This document shows, piece by piece, positions 27,050-36,285 of a stretch of DNA of 64,000 nt. How positions within the stretch are numbered: the stretch's first letter is position 1; the number at the start of each line of letters is the position of its first letter. A program made the position numbers and the translations under genes. The stretch comes from Paenibacillus sp. CAA11 (GTDB lineage: Bacteria > Bacillota > Bacilli > Paenibacillales > Paenibacillaceae). Below the pieces are notes generated by a model. The model saw only the letters and a program-made list of their open reading frames with translations, did not search any database and had not been told where the DNA came from. Location of the stretch: contig NZ_CP028922.1 of NCBI RefSeq assembly GCF_003060825.1, forward strand, positions 4,681,001 through 4,745,000, in the 5' to 3' direction.

Positions 27050-27877
27050 TTATCCTTGGAACACCTGATTAAAGGCACGGATGGTTTTACCGTCCTTGGA
27101 AGTATCCAATACCGCAAACTTGACCTCCCCAAATAAGGCTCCCATGCCTTCTTCCTCTAGCAGCTCCTTCCACCACCCGGCCACCTTCACCGGATCATTG
27201 CGGAACACCCCACAACCGTATGCCCCCAAGATGAGATGCTTGTCACCCTTCTGTGCAAACAGAGCAAGAGCCAGACGCATCCGGTCCTTCATCACCCGCT
27301 CAGCCTGCTTCGGGTCTTCTCCTTTGAGCAGCACCTGTCCATAGTTCACAGCAGGCAGCGTCAATACAGAGGCCGTAACCGGCTCTGGCAGGAGGGCGAA
27401 TTTCTCATCGCGAAAAAAAACGACGTCCGGCGAATAGATCGCATGATCGGTATACATCATGGAACGGCAAGCACGGTTAGCCTTATAGTAGCGCTCATTG
27501 AGCAGCTGCGTGTTATAAAGGCCACTGGAGGCGGCAAGGCTTTCCTCCTGGGCCATAGCTCCGTTCAGGAATCCGCCGCCCGGATTTTTGGCACTCGCAA
27601 AGTTCAGTACTCCAACCTGCTGTTTACCCGCCTTTGCGAAATCGAGAATCGCCTTGACCGTGGCCTCATTAGCCACAGCATATCCTGCCTTAAGCTCGGA
27701 TTGAGGCCACTCAGGCCACTTCCGCACCAGCGCCTCCCCTTGCTCTGGCGTAAACAGCTGGCTGCCCTCTTCCGATCGCTGCTGCGCCTCTGCAATACTC
27801 ACTCTTCGCCCCATATATTCATAGAAGCCTTGCTGCTGAATCCGCAAAGTCTCCTGTGCAATTTCCTTCCGATTCAT
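27050..27877 (-). CDS. Microbial-type poly(ADP-ribose) glycohydrolase-like protein (TIGR02452)
   Basis: 275 residues with a macrodomain core. The PARG signature is intact: GGG at residues 100-102, then GAMAQEE with the catalytic-type Glu pair at 111-112. Also visible are VLNFASAKNPGGGF and LILGAYGCGVFRNDP. Such proteins remove ADP-ribose from proteins or nucleic acids. It is the last of three overlapping genes, with a 4-bp overlap after the NADAR gene. Confidence 0.8.
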   Translation of the reverse strand: MNRKEIAQETLRIQQQGFYEYMGRRVSIAEAQQRSEEGSQLFTPEQGEALVRKWPEWPQSELKAGYAVANEATVKAILDFAKAGKQQVGVLNFASAKNPGGGFLNGAMAQEESLAASSGLYNTQLLNERYYKANRACRSMMYTDHAIYSPDVVFFRDEKFALLPEPVTASVLTLPAVNYGQVLLKGEDPKQAERVMKDRMRLALALFAQKGDKHLILGAYGCGVFRNDPVKVAGWWKELLEEEGMGALFGEVKFAVLDTSKDGKTIRAFNQVFQG

Positions 27878-28440
27878 TGCTCCTTCTCTCCTCTCATTAG
27901 CAGCTCGTCACGTGCTTCCGTAAGCGCGAATCCGAGCAAATTGCGCCCCCGCCATTTCATCGGATTCTCTGCATCGGGATTCGCCCCGCCCATCCCAATG
28001 CCCCAGATGCGGTCCCGAGGGCTAGCCTCGACAAGAATCCGTTTCTTCGTCGACCTCAGAAACTCCCCAAGCTGCGTGTTCTGCGAGAACTTCGCCAGGC
28101 TGGCTCGCTTCACAATTCCATAGCATTCCTTCTGCCAGATGGCCTGGTCAAAGTTCTTGACCGCACGGCCGAAGGCCTTCATCTGCTTGGGGTGCTTCGC
28201 CGCCAAAATCTCGGTCAGCATCTCCCCGTCCCCGAAAAGGCGCGCCTTCTCAGCCATCATAAATTGCTCCGCGCAAGAGTACTCTACGCCTTCAATCACA
28301 AACGGGCTCATCCACCACTGGCTGAGACAGCTCTTACCGATGCTCCCGTCGCTTGCCGGAGTATGACCCCAGAAGAACAGAAACTTGAACGTCTGCCCCC
28401 CTTGGTATGCCTTGCGTAAATCTTCAAGATTATAGATCAT
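27874..28440 (-). CDS. NADAR (YbiA-like) N-glycosidase
   Basis: 188 residues: FFWGHTPASDGSIGKSCLSQWW, then YSCAEQFMMAEKARLFGD and a C-terminal GRNLLGFALTEARDELL, the layout of the NADAR/YbiA family. E. coli YbiA-type members cleave N-glycosidic bonds, and some NADARs have been reported to remove ADP-ribose from guanine in nucleic acid. Flanked by Nudix and PARG-like genes with 4-bp overlaps on both sides. Confidence 0.85.
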   Translation of the reverse strand: MIYNLEDLRKAYQGGQTFKFLFFWGHTPASDGSIGKSCLSQWWMSPFVIEGVEYSCAEQFMMAEKARLFGDGEMLTEILAAKHPKQMKAFGRAVKNFDQAIWQKECYGIVKRASLAKFSQNTQLGEFLRSTKKRILVEASPRDRIWGIGMGGANPDAENPMKWRGRNLLGFALTEARDELLMRGEKEQ

Positions 28441-29345
28441 CCGTATACCTCCAAATTCCTCCGATACAAGCGGGAAGGGCGATGGCCCGCATTCTCGGTA
28501 TAATGATCGGTTTCCTTGACCAAATCAGCCACCTTACGCCGAAAAGCTGCCTTCAGCAGCTCCCTATCCAGAATCACCTCGTAAACCTGCTGCAGTTCTG
28601 TCAAAGTGAACAGCTTCGGCATCAAGTGAAGCGCGATGTCGGTATAGTTCACCTTCCCCCGCAGCCGCTCTATGGCATATGCGATGATCTTCGCATGATC
28701 AAAGGCCAGCCCGTCATTGGATACAATAGTGTAGGCTGCCGATGTCAAGCTTTGCTTCACCGTCATCGTTCGCTCTACCACTGCCGTCAGCTCTTCGTGT
28801 TCAGAGCTCAGCTTCAGCTCATACTCCAGCTTCTTGATATAGCCGTCCTCATCCAGCTCCTTCAGCTCCCGCAGCAGCCGGAAGGATACCTTGAACCAGG
28901 CGGCCTCAGCCGCATCATCCCCCGCCTTCACCTGCACATCCTTGCTGTTAATCAGCGCCATGTAGCTGCAGCTCATGACCCAGGTGCGGGGATCGCGCCC
29001 AATGTCACTGAACGTATAAAGCTGTTCCAGATAGACGTTATCCACGCCGGTCTCCTCCCGCAGCTCTCTGGCTGCGGCCTGCTCGGTTGTCTCATCCGGC
29101 CGGACGAACCCGCCCGGCAGCGCCCACTTGCCCAGGAAGGGGTGCCCTCCCCGCCGGATGAGCAGCATGCGCAGCTCCTTCTCCGGGAGCTTCCGGTAAT
29201 TGTCCTCATCTGCATCCGTCACTGTGAAAATGACCATATCTGTGGCCACCGAAGGCCGCTCATAATCTCCTGGCTGGTACCGCTCCAGGAACTCGCGTTC
29301 TGTTAATCCGTCCCGATCCTGCATATCCACCTTAATTACCACCAA
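28437..29345 (-). CDS. Nudix hydrolase with C-terminal winged helix (NrtR-like)
   Basis: 302 residues. A complete Nudix box occupies about residues 78-101 (GGFVRPDETTEQAAARELRE, then ETGV). The last 80 residues form a winged helix (FTLTELQQVYEVILDRELLKAAFRRKVADL). This domain pair is typical of NrtR, which senses ADP-ribose to control NAD metabolism; since the Nudix box is intact it may hydrolyse as well as bind. First gene of a three-gene overlapping operon. The exact start is uncertain (GTG at 29345 or ATG at 29324). Confidence 0.8.
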   Translation of the reverse strand: MVVIKVDMQDRDGLTEREFLERYQPGDYERPSVATDMVIFTVTDADEDNYRKLPEKELRMLLIRRGGHPFLGKWALPGGFVRPDETTEQAAARELREETGVDNVYLEQLYTFSDIGRDPRTWVMSCSYMALINSKDVQVKAGDDAAEAAWFKVSFRLLRELKELDEDGYIKKLEYELKLSSEHEELTAVVERTMTVKQSLTSAAYTIVSNDGLAFDHAKIIAYAIERLRGKVNYTDIALHLMPKLFTLTELQQVYEVILDRELLKAAFRRKVADLVKETDHYTENAGHRPSRLYRRNLEVYG

Positions 29346-29458
29346 CCTATCTATCTAATCTTAGTATTATTATGATAATAACAATTTGTTAATATCAAAT
29401 TATCAGAAAAGGATGCAGAAAGCAAGGAATATCAGCCTGTAATTAAAAAAATAGGAAA

Positions 29459-29502
29459 GAAAGCCCAAGTTCCCCGTCCGAAGCCGGGAATATTGGGCTT
29501 TC
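29459..29502. terminator. Terminator of the sensor-kinase gene
   Basis: GAAAGCCCAA and TTGGGCTTTC arms with inner TTCCC/GGGAA pairing. In the minus direction it follows the kinase stop at 29520. Confidence 0.75.
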
Positions 29503-29519
29503 CTCAAAACGATCCTTTT

Positions 29520-32500
29520 TTATTCGGTTGTCCCCTTACGCGGGATGACGAAGGACACGGTTGTCCCTTCCCCTGGGCTGCTTATAATAGACAGGCCTTG
29601 ACCATACAGCTGCTGTATTCTCCGGTTCGTGTTGGCCAGTCCAATGCCGCCTTTTCCTCTCAGTGAAGGGTCTAAGCAACGAGCAACCTGCGTCGGGTCC
29701 ATCCCCTTGCCATTATCACTAACTTCCACTAATATATGCCCGTCCTGCCGGGTAATCGTTAGACGAACCGTGCCGCCCTTAGTCTTGCTTAACAGTCCAT
29801 GCTTCACAGCATTCTCCACCAAGGGTTGAATGGAGAGCGGGGGAAGCAGCAGCCTTAAATCAGGCTCTACATCCCACACCACGGACAACCGCTGGCCGAA
29901 CCGCACCTTCTCAATATACAGATAAGCTTCAACGAGCTCGAGCTCATGGGACAAATCAACCAACTCGCCCGTATTCAGGTAATCGAAGCTAATCCGTAAG
30001 AAGGATGTAAATGCCTCGCCCAGCTTACGCATGCTCTCCGTATCAATATCACTCAAAGCCATTAATGAATTCAGCGTATTGAACAGAAAATGAGGCTGAA
30101 TTTGCGCCTGCAAATAAGCAGCTTCAATACGCAGGCGCTCATTCATAGATTGCTTCATATTGACTAACGCCGCAATTCGATATTTTAACTCAAGGGCATC
30201 AACAGGCTTCGTGACATAGTCGTTCGCTCCTGCAGAGAACCCGGTGTATATATCGATCGGCTGACTGCGCGCAGTCAGCAGCAATACGGGCAGCTCCGAC
30301 ATCGAATACTGCTCTCTTACTCTTTGGGTTAACTCATATCCCGACATATTCGGCATCATTACATCCGCTATAAGCAAATCCCACTGCTGGGTCTCAAGCA
30401 GCTCCAGTGCTTCTCCGCCCGACTGAGCCGTAATCACGGTGTAAGGCTCACTGGAGAGAATGCTGACCAGCACCTTCAGGTTAATTGGGTCATCGTCCAC
30501 GGCAAGAATCCTTGCCTGGCCGTCTTCCAGAAGCGGAGGAATTGCCGCAGCTGCTGCTTCCATGTTTCCCGTAGAGAATGTGGAATAAACTAATCCACCT
30601 AAGTCATCCTTCGCTGCCTTTACTTCTTCCTGCACCATAGGAGCCGAGGACGAGTCGCTAGCTGGATCGCTGCCTGCTAAGGGTAAATTGAAGCTGAATA
30701 CTGAGCCCTCTCCTAAGGTGGAATGAGCCACTAAGGTTCCCCCATGCAATTCAACGAGCTGTTTACAGATGCTAAGCCCAAGTCCAATTCCCTGCCCATC
30801 ATTAAGACCATAGCTTCCTTGTTCATATGGAAGAAATACTCGCTCCAGCGTAGCCTTGTCCATGCCAACCCCAGTATCGGCAACATGGATATAGGCTTGA
30901 CCTTGCCGAAGTTCCATCGATACTGAGATCGTCCCCTCCTCCGTATATTTAAGCGCATTGTGCAGCAGATTATACAGAATTTGTACAAGTCTTTTCTCAT
31001 CTGCCCATACAGGAGGCGTTGTTTCAGCAATATCCATCTGCAAGTTAACGGCTTTATGATCCGTCATAAATTGCAGCATTGCGATAATCCCGGGCACGAT
31101 AGACTGAACCTGAAGAGGACTTTGCTGCAGCTGGATGCGATGCTCCTGCAGCCGAACAACATCCAGGAGATCACCAATCAGATAGGACATCCGCCTGCTG
31201 ATCGTAATCAGCAGCTGCATCTCCTCCAGACTGCTCTTTTGCAGCTTATCCTTCTCTTTAGCTACCACATTATAAGCAATATTCATAATCCCATGCAGGG
31301 GGGTCTGAAGCTCATGTGACGTATTAGCTAGGAACTCGTCCTTAATCTTATCTGCCTTCTGCAGCTGATGGTTCAGCTCCACGTTCTCTCTTGAATTCTG
31401 GAAATATCTCTTAAACCAATAGGAAGAGAAGCCGGTTATGGCCACTACAAGATCAATCGGATAATAGACCGTCGTTACATCGTTAGAAGACTCTGCAATC
31501 CCCCATATAAAATTGGAGCAATAGCCTGCAGATGTCACCAGCAGGAACGAGACGCCGCGTTCGAGCTGCTTCCCAAAAATAATAGATCCGGACAAATATA
31601 GGAACCAACCAAAAGATAAATAATTTACAAGGTCGAATAGATATATATGTACAATTTCATTCACTAGAGAAACCGGTACAACCATTAGCAGCACTGTAAA
31701 AGCAGCAACCAACCAAGTATACCTCCGTAGCCATCTTTGCTGTGAGGACGACGGGATAAACTTCAAAAACAGCATTAGAATCAGCAGATTCTGCCATAGG
31801 AGGCTAATCAGCTTAATCTTGATTGCCCATGTATAATTGATCGGCAGCCAAAGCAAAAGTACGTTATCGTGATTGATGAGCGTAGATATACTGATCATTA
31901 GCAGCAGCAGCATGGTGATCAACAGGATGCGCTCTTTCGGATTGAAGAAATAGAGAATGCAGGCATAGATTCCATGCAGCAGCAGCACTAGAAATATGAA
32001 TAGCTGAAATCCGATAGAATACCAGCGCACATAGTCAATCGATGCCTGCGAGCCAAAGCGCACAGGCGTTACAATGCCGCCCTTGTAGGGGCTGTCAAAA
32101 TTCGCTGCCCGGACCAACAGTTCAATTTCAGAAGTCCCTACTTTATCATAGGAGGCTGTATATGAGGAACTACTAGGTTTATATCCCTGATCCTTAGGGG
32201 CAACCTTTCCTTGGCCTCCCATAGGTTCTCCGTTAATTTCAATGTCTGAGGACGCCTGTAAACCCTTGAACCAAAAGGCAACTGGCTCCTTTAAAGGGTC
32301 TATGAGTACACGTATTCGATATGTTCCGTACCCATAAGAGTTGCCGGGTACCTGATTGAGTTCGCTTCCCCAGCCTCCCGGAACTTGAATGGTCCGGGAC
32401 TCGCTCTGCTTCTGAGAAATCTCCTGCCGGGTAATGAGCTCATTCGGGTAGAATTCCCACTCCCCATTCACATAGAAGGCCGGAGAATTCTCAAGGTCCG

Positions 32501-32672
32501 TGCCGCGAAGATTCAAAACACCGCCGACGGCATGAGGCTGGTTCATTATAGGGAACATTTGAGACCAGACCCATCTCATGCCAGTCAAAGCCCCTAGAAC
32601 CACCAGCAGTAGGATTACATATTTGTATCGCCTTATAAAATGAATTCGCCTAGTTATCTCCCTGTTAGACAT
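29520..32672 (-). CDS. Hybrid sensor histidine kinase with two kinase modules
   Basis: 1050 residues. N-terminal membrane helix (18-34), an extracytoplasmic jelly-roll sensor (about 50-210), a 7TM-DISM-type block of seven helices (215-425), HisKA with phospho-His453 (SHELQTPLHG), HATPase (550-665, GQGIGLGLS), a receiver domain with Asp770 (LLIADVMMP), then a LytS-type kinase domain with His861 (QPHFLFNTLNSL) and a second HATPase ending at the C-terminus. Such double-kinase hybrids are frequent in Paenibacillus; the ligand is unknown and no response-regulator gene is adjacent. Confidence 0.85.
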   Translation of the reverse strand: MSNREITRRIHFIRRYKYVILLLVVLGALTGMRWVWSQMFPIMNQPHAVGGVLNLRGTDLENSPAFYVNGEWEFYPNELITRQEISQKQSESRTIQVPGGWGSELNQVPGNSYGYGTYRIRVLIDPLKEPVAFWFKGLQASSDIEINGEPMGGQGKVAPKDQGYKPSSSSYTASYDKVGTSEIELLVRAANFDSPYKGGIVTPVRFGSQASIDYVRWYSIGFQLFIFLVLLLHGIYACILYFFNPKERILLITMLLLLMISISTLINHDNVLLLWLPINYTWAIKIKLISLLWQNLLILMLFLKFIPSSSQQRWLRRYTWLVAAFTVLLMVVPVSLVNEIVHIYLFDLVNYLSFGWFLYLSGSIIFGKQLERGVSFLLVTSAGYCSNFIWGIAESSNDVTTVYYPIDLVVAITGFSSYWFKRYFQNSRENVELNHQLQKADKIKDEFLANTSHELQTPLHGIMNIAYNVVAKEKDKLQKSSLEEMQLLITISRRMSYLIGDLLDVVRLQEHRIQLQQSPLQVQSIVPGIIAMLQFMTDHKAVNLQMDIAETTPPVWADEKRLVQILYNLLHNALKYTEEGTISVSMELRQGQAYIHVADTGVGMDKATLERVFLPYEQGSYGLNDGQGIGLGLSICKQLVELHGGTLVAHSTLGEGSVFSFNLPLAGSDPASDSSSAPMVQEEVKAAKDDLGGLVYSTFSTGNMEAAAAAIPPLLEDGQARILAVDDDPINLKVLVSILSSEPYTVITAQSGGEALELLETQQWDLLIADVMMPNMSGYELTQRVREQYSMSELPVLLLTARSQPIDIYTGFSAGANDYVTKPVDALELKYRIAALVNMKQSMNERLRIEAAYLQAQIQPHFLFNTLNSLMALSDIDTESMRKLGEAFTSFLRISFDYLNTGELVDLSHELELVEAYLYIEKVRFGQRLSVVWDVEPDLRLLLPPLSIQPLVENAVKHGLLSKTKGGTVRLTITRQDGHILVEVSDNGKGMDPTQVARCLDPSLRGKGGIGLANTNRRIQQLYGQGLSIISSPGEGTTVSFVIPRKGTTE

Positions 32673-32899
32673 AATACGAGGTTCCTTTGGTCGTTAGAAT
32701 GATGTTGTCTTTATTGTGACTAAGCTCACACAGCCGCAATTCGTCCTCAAATTGTACCAGGGTTTGGGCGAATATTATACCTCTTAAAGAATAAAAATAG
32801 GCAAAAGCAGAGCCGGCACATATTTAATACTTTAATATCTGTTATTTTCAGAACAAGCGACGAGAAGATGATGACCAATCATTCACTTCACCCCTACAT

Positions 32900-34222
32900 T
32901 TACCAGACCGAATTTAGAATATCATCTACTTCTTTTATTCTAGTGACAGAGGGGGTCTCGATGAGATTTCCGTTGACCATAACCATCTTCACATCCGATA
33001 AGGCTTCAATGTTCTCAAGCGGATTCTGCTCCAAGACGATCAGATCCGCGTTCTTCCCCATATCCACAGTACCTGTCATATGATCGATTCCTAAAATCTC
33101 CGCGTTGGATTTGGTTACAAAATGAATGACCTGCTTCGTATTTAAGGAGGTCTGTCTAAGATAATGATCCAACTCCCGCCATATGTCATAGTGAGTCACG
33201 AGTGACATGGCGGCATCGGTGCCTATCCCTATTTTGATATTATGTTCAATGGCTTGTCGGAGGCCCTTCAACATAGATCCATACACAAGTCTGGAATTCT
33301 CCTTCACCGTGCTGTTGACCTTCGATACACTGGTGTCCAAGGCGACCAATGGATAAGCGGCTTGCAAGGTTGGGATGAGCGCCGTATAGCCATTCAGGGC
33401 ATTAGGGTTATTTTTGAACAAGCTGATGATTTCCTCATCCATTTCGGAACCATGCTCGATCGTATCAACCCCTCCCTTAAGAGCGACTCTTACGCCTTCG
33501 GTGCTTTCCACATGGGCGGCCACGCGCATCCCAATCTTATGGGCTTCATCACAAATCGCTGCGACCTCTTCCACCGTCATCTGCAAGCGGCCAGCTTCGC
33601 CGACCATCTTGGCATCGGTAATTCCACCAGTCACGCAGATCTTGATCAGATCGACCCCGTTTTTTACATTGATGCGCACATTTCTTCGTGCTTCCCAAGG
33701 GGAGTCTCCCACTAAAGCGAGGAATGGGGCGCCGTGCCCGCCGGTTACGCTCAGGAAATACCCGGATACAAGAAGATTCGGGCCTATAAAGGCGTCCGCC
33801 TTAATTTCATCCCGCAGTTGAACATCCAAATGGAAAAATTCCCCGACACTGCGCATTGTGGTCACACCAGCATGCAGCGCAGTAAGCGCATTTCTCTTCA
33901 TACGTTTCTTCAGTATGCTTCTGCCGAATCTAGTATCAAGCAGCCAGTTAAAGGCAAACTTCAGTGTGTTCTCACTTGCAGACAAAGTGAACGGTTTACC
34001 ATCGGCAAAAAGATGGACGTGAGCATTGATCAGTCCCGGCATAACGAATTTGCCCGTTAAGTCGAGGACTTGAACGCCTTGCGGAAGCGTGATCTCGTGG
34101 TCTTTCCCAATCTCCTGAATGAGCCCCTTCTCGTTTACCACGATTGTCATGTTGCTTTCCGGATTTCGGTTCATGTCCCCATGAATTACTGTGCAGTTTC
34201 GCAGCGCATATCCTGAATTCAT
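32900..34222 (-). CDS. Amidohydrolase (imidazolonepropionase/prolidase type)
   Basis: 440 residues of the metal-dependent amidohydrolase superfamily: PGLINAHVHL with metal ligands His68 and His70, RVAAHVES, DTIEHGSEM and the late GTDAAM carrying the catalytic Asp. The ending (TGTVDMGKNADLIVLEQNPLENI) is typical. There is no signal peptide, so it is cytoplasmic. AAGGAGG precedes ATG. A TetR-family gene lies upstream in the same direction, and the same operator-like palindrome precedes both, suggesting ligand-induced expression. Confidence 0.8.
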   Translation of the reverse strand: MNSGYALRNCTVIHGDMNRNPESNMTIVVNEKGLIQEIGKDHEITLPQGVQVLDLTGKFVMPGLINAHVHLFADGKPFTLSASENTLKFAFNWLLDTRFGRSILKKRMKRNALTALHAGVTTMRSVGEFFHLDVQLRDEIKADAFIGPNLLVSGYFLSVTGGHGAPFLALVGDSPWEARRNVRINVKNGVDLIKICVTGGITDAKMVGEAGRLQMTVEEVAAICDEAHKIGMRVAAHVESTEGVRVALKGGVDTIEHGSEMDEEIISLFKNNPNALNGYTALIPTLQAAYPLVALDTSVSKVNSTVKENSRLVYGSMLKGLRQAIEHNIKIGIGTDAAMSLVTHYDIWRELDHYLRQTSLNTKQVIHFVTKSNAEILGIDHMTGTVDMGKNADLIVLEQNPLENIEALSDVKMVMVNGNLIETPSVTRIKEVDDILNSVW

Positions 34223-34260
34223 TGTAAATTCCTCCTTATGATGAATAAGTGTTTTAATAC

Positions 34261-34275
34261 TGAATTAACGATTCA
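34261..34275. promoter_or_regulatory. Putative TetR operator before the amidohydrolase
   Basis: TGAATTAACGATTCA: arms TGAAT/ATTCA with a 5-base centre, 39 bases upstream of the ATG. The same arms and spacing occur at 35011-35025 before the TetR gene. Confidence 0.6.
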
Positions 34276-34381
34276 TTTTTGGGTCAAAAAAATTTTACTT
34301 GGCTATTTCTTTTATTTTTTTGCGTACAAACCAAGTCCGGTAAACCTGATTTGCACGCTTGTTACCCTGCGAAAGAGTCCG

Positions 34382-34990
34382 CTACTCATTCAAGCTCTTC
34401 ACACCATAGAGTCTGTAAACGTTCAACGCCTCAAATATTCGTCTTCGACTCTCCTCGCTCATGTCCCTCTTCAGCAAATCCAGGATCATGTCGATAAGGC
34501 TCGTCGATATAATGTTCGACAGTATGATGTTTTCCTCGGCCCCAATTTCGTACCTTTTGTAATGATCCTTCAGATACGGCCTCTTGGTCTCAACCATTAA
34601 AGCAATGAGCTCTTCTTTGGCGTGACTGTAAGTGGTTCCCTTACTTTTCTCGAAAATAATAACAATCTGCTTGCTGTACTTTGTCAGTAGGTCAATCTGC
34701 TCCTGTAACAAAGCGGAATTCTTCTCGCTATCCGTCTCGTCGAAAAAGGTCTGATTGCTAAAGTGAATCGACTCGACTAGGAGATTTTTTAAGTAATCCA
34801 CCAGAGATGGCGGTACGACAGCGTAGAACAACTCATTCTTGTTTTTAAAATAGGTATAGATGTTGCCTACAGAAATGTTGATTTCATTTGCGATATCGCT
34901 CATCTTGGCATCCAGGTAGCCTTTCTCAAAGAAAACCTTCAAAGCCGCATATTCAATTTTTCTTCTGACCTCATCCTTTTTGGCCTGCAA
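34382..34990 (-). CDS. TetR-family regulator of the amidohydrolase
   Basis: 202 residues from a TTG at 34990 that has GAGGAG nine bases upstream. The in-frame ATGs further up (to 35068) lie inside or beyond the operator-like palindrome and have no ribosome site, so they are less likely. The N-terminal helix-turn-helix is AKMSDIANEINISVGNIYTYFKNKNELF. The C-terminal ligand domain is divergent. Likely autorepressor and repressor of the downstream amidohydrolase. Confidence 0.75.
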   Translation of the reverse strand: MQAKKDEVRRKIEYAALKVFFEKGYLDAKMSDIANEINISVGNIYTYFKNKNELFYAVVPPSLVDYLKNLLVESIHFSNQTFFDETDSEKNSALLQEQIDLLTKYSKQIVIIFEKSKGTTYSHAKEELIALMVETKRPYLKDHYKRYEIGAEENIILSNIISTSLIDMILDLLKRDMSEESRRRIFEALNVYRLYGVKSLNE

Positions 34991-35010
34991 TGGGAACGAC
35001 TCCTCAATAT

Positions 35011-35025
35011 TGAATGAACAATTCA
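35011..35025. promoter_or_regulatory. Putative TetR autoregulatory operator
   Basis: TGAATGAACAATTCA, identical in arms and spacing to the site at 34261. It lies just upstream of the proposed TTG start of the TetR gene. Confidence 0.6.
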
Positions 35026-35170
35026 TTATTAATTTATTCTTATTCGGTATGTTTGTCAACCCGGTCAAAGCATGACCAAACCATCGCCTTAAGTGATGCG
35101 CTCGAAAATATCAATTTCTCTGTACTACGGAAGCAATACTCCCGATTAGGGCCTTACCTAGGGCAGCTTT

Positions 35171-35206
35171 AAGACCACCTGATCAAGCATCGTGACAGGT
35201 GGTCTT
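35171..35206. terminator. Terminator near the SUKH gene
   Basis: AAGACCACCTG and CAGGTGGTCTT, an 11-bp perfect stem followed by TGAC. In the minus direction it is about 95 bases beyond the stop at 35301. Confidence 0.7.
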
Positions 35207-35300
35207 TGACTTATAGCCGCATGGCGGAGGCAGCATCTTTGCCCCTGCGTCTATGCACGTTTCTTTTACCATATTTGATCTGCCAGAGGACTAAGACAGA

Positions 35301-36221
35301 CTATGCCTTCTCTTCCACCAATCCGTGAATAAAGGCGCCGAAGCTTGTGGCAAGCTTTGTCACTTGCTGGTTCTTACTCTTGTCTACGTGAACCACCTCG
35401 GGCTCGCCGTCATTTCCAGCCGGCCGGTAATCCAGCATAACCACCTCTGAAGCTGAAGGACATTCACAGATTACTACACCAAATTCAGGGAAGTCCCCGT
35501 TCTCAATGATGGCGCGGCTTCCCGCTTCTCCACACAGCGACTTGCGCTTCTCTCTTCCAATCCCTAAGATGCTAGAAATCTCGACATAAGCTCCTTCTCC
35601 GGTAGGGAAATATCTCTTGCGGGGAATCCCTCCGTTATGCTGTTTCATCATATCAATATAGGAAGCTGGGAGCTTGAACACCAAGGACTCCTGCACTGCA
35701 TCAATAAGCTCCTCGGTCGGCGGACTAAAGACATACTGCTCTAATGCCTCCGCGCTATCCTCCCAGAAACCTGTGGGATCTAGGTCGGCGGCGGACGTGG
35801 CTGATCTTGGCGCCTGCTCTGGCTGGGCCTGAGGCTCTACACTTGCTGGCTCTGCAGAGGGCTCTGGCTGAGGCATTTTACTGCGGATGTCCTCCAGAAA
35901 CTCCAGGGTATCCTCATCCCCGGGTTCCAGCTTGTCCGCCATTTCAAATGCCCTTAAAGCATCCTCATAGCGTTCCAAATAGTAATAAGCAAGCCCTATG
36001 CGGTAGTGCCATAGTGGGTCGTCCTTGCCCTCTTCGGCGATCGTCAGGAACTGCTCGACTGCCTCATCGTACCGTTCAAGATTATTCAAAGCTCTGCCCA
36101 GATGGCTGTTCAGCACATAATCCCTGTCTACTGCCAGGATCTCCTTGATGGCATCTACGATCTGTTCGAATTCATCTTCTTCATGCCACTTTTCCAGCTG
36201 ATTCAACAGCTCCTCTTGCAT
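35301..36221 (-). CDS. TPR and SMI1/KNR4 (SUKH) domain protein
   Basis: 306 residues. Two or three tetratricopeptide repeats cover about 30-115 (LNSHLGRALNNLERYDEAVEQFLTIAEEG, WHYRIGLAYYYLERYEDALRAFEMADKLEPGD), a Pro/Glu/Ala linker follows, and a SUKH domain occupies about 170-300 (FKLPASYIDMMKQHNGGIPRKRYF). SUKH proteins often act as immunity proteins against secreted nuclease toxins; some have housekeeping roles. No toxin gene is nearby. Confidence 0.75.
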   Translation of the reverse strand: MQEELLNQLEKWHEEDEFEQIVDAIKEILAVDRDYVLNSHLGRALNNLERYDEAVEQFLTIAEEGKDDPLWHYRIGLAYYYLERYEDALRAFEMADKLEPGDEDTLEFLEDIRSKMPQPEPSAEPASVEPQAQPEQAPRSATSAADLDPTGFWEDSAEALEQYVFSPPTEELIDAVQESLVFKLPASYIDMMKQHNGGIPRKRYFPTGEGAYVEISSILGIGREKRKSLCGEAGSRAIIENGDFPEFGVVICECPSASEVVMLDYRPAGNDGEPEVVHVDKSKNQQVTKLATSFGAFIHGLVEEKA

Positions 36222-36285
36222 GTATGCCGCCTCCCACTTTTAACCTTTTTGGGAATTATACCATGTATGAGGAGGAGGTTGAAAA

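Noticed and set aside
27236..28123. 295-codon plus-strand frame opposite the PARG-like and NADAR genes
   Set aside because: Spans two real minus-strand genes in the opposite frame; low-complexity, no family motif.
28407..29306. 299-codon plus-strand frame opposite the Nudix gene
   Set aside because: Mirror frame of the Nudix coding sequence, with unnatural Leu/Gln/His composition.
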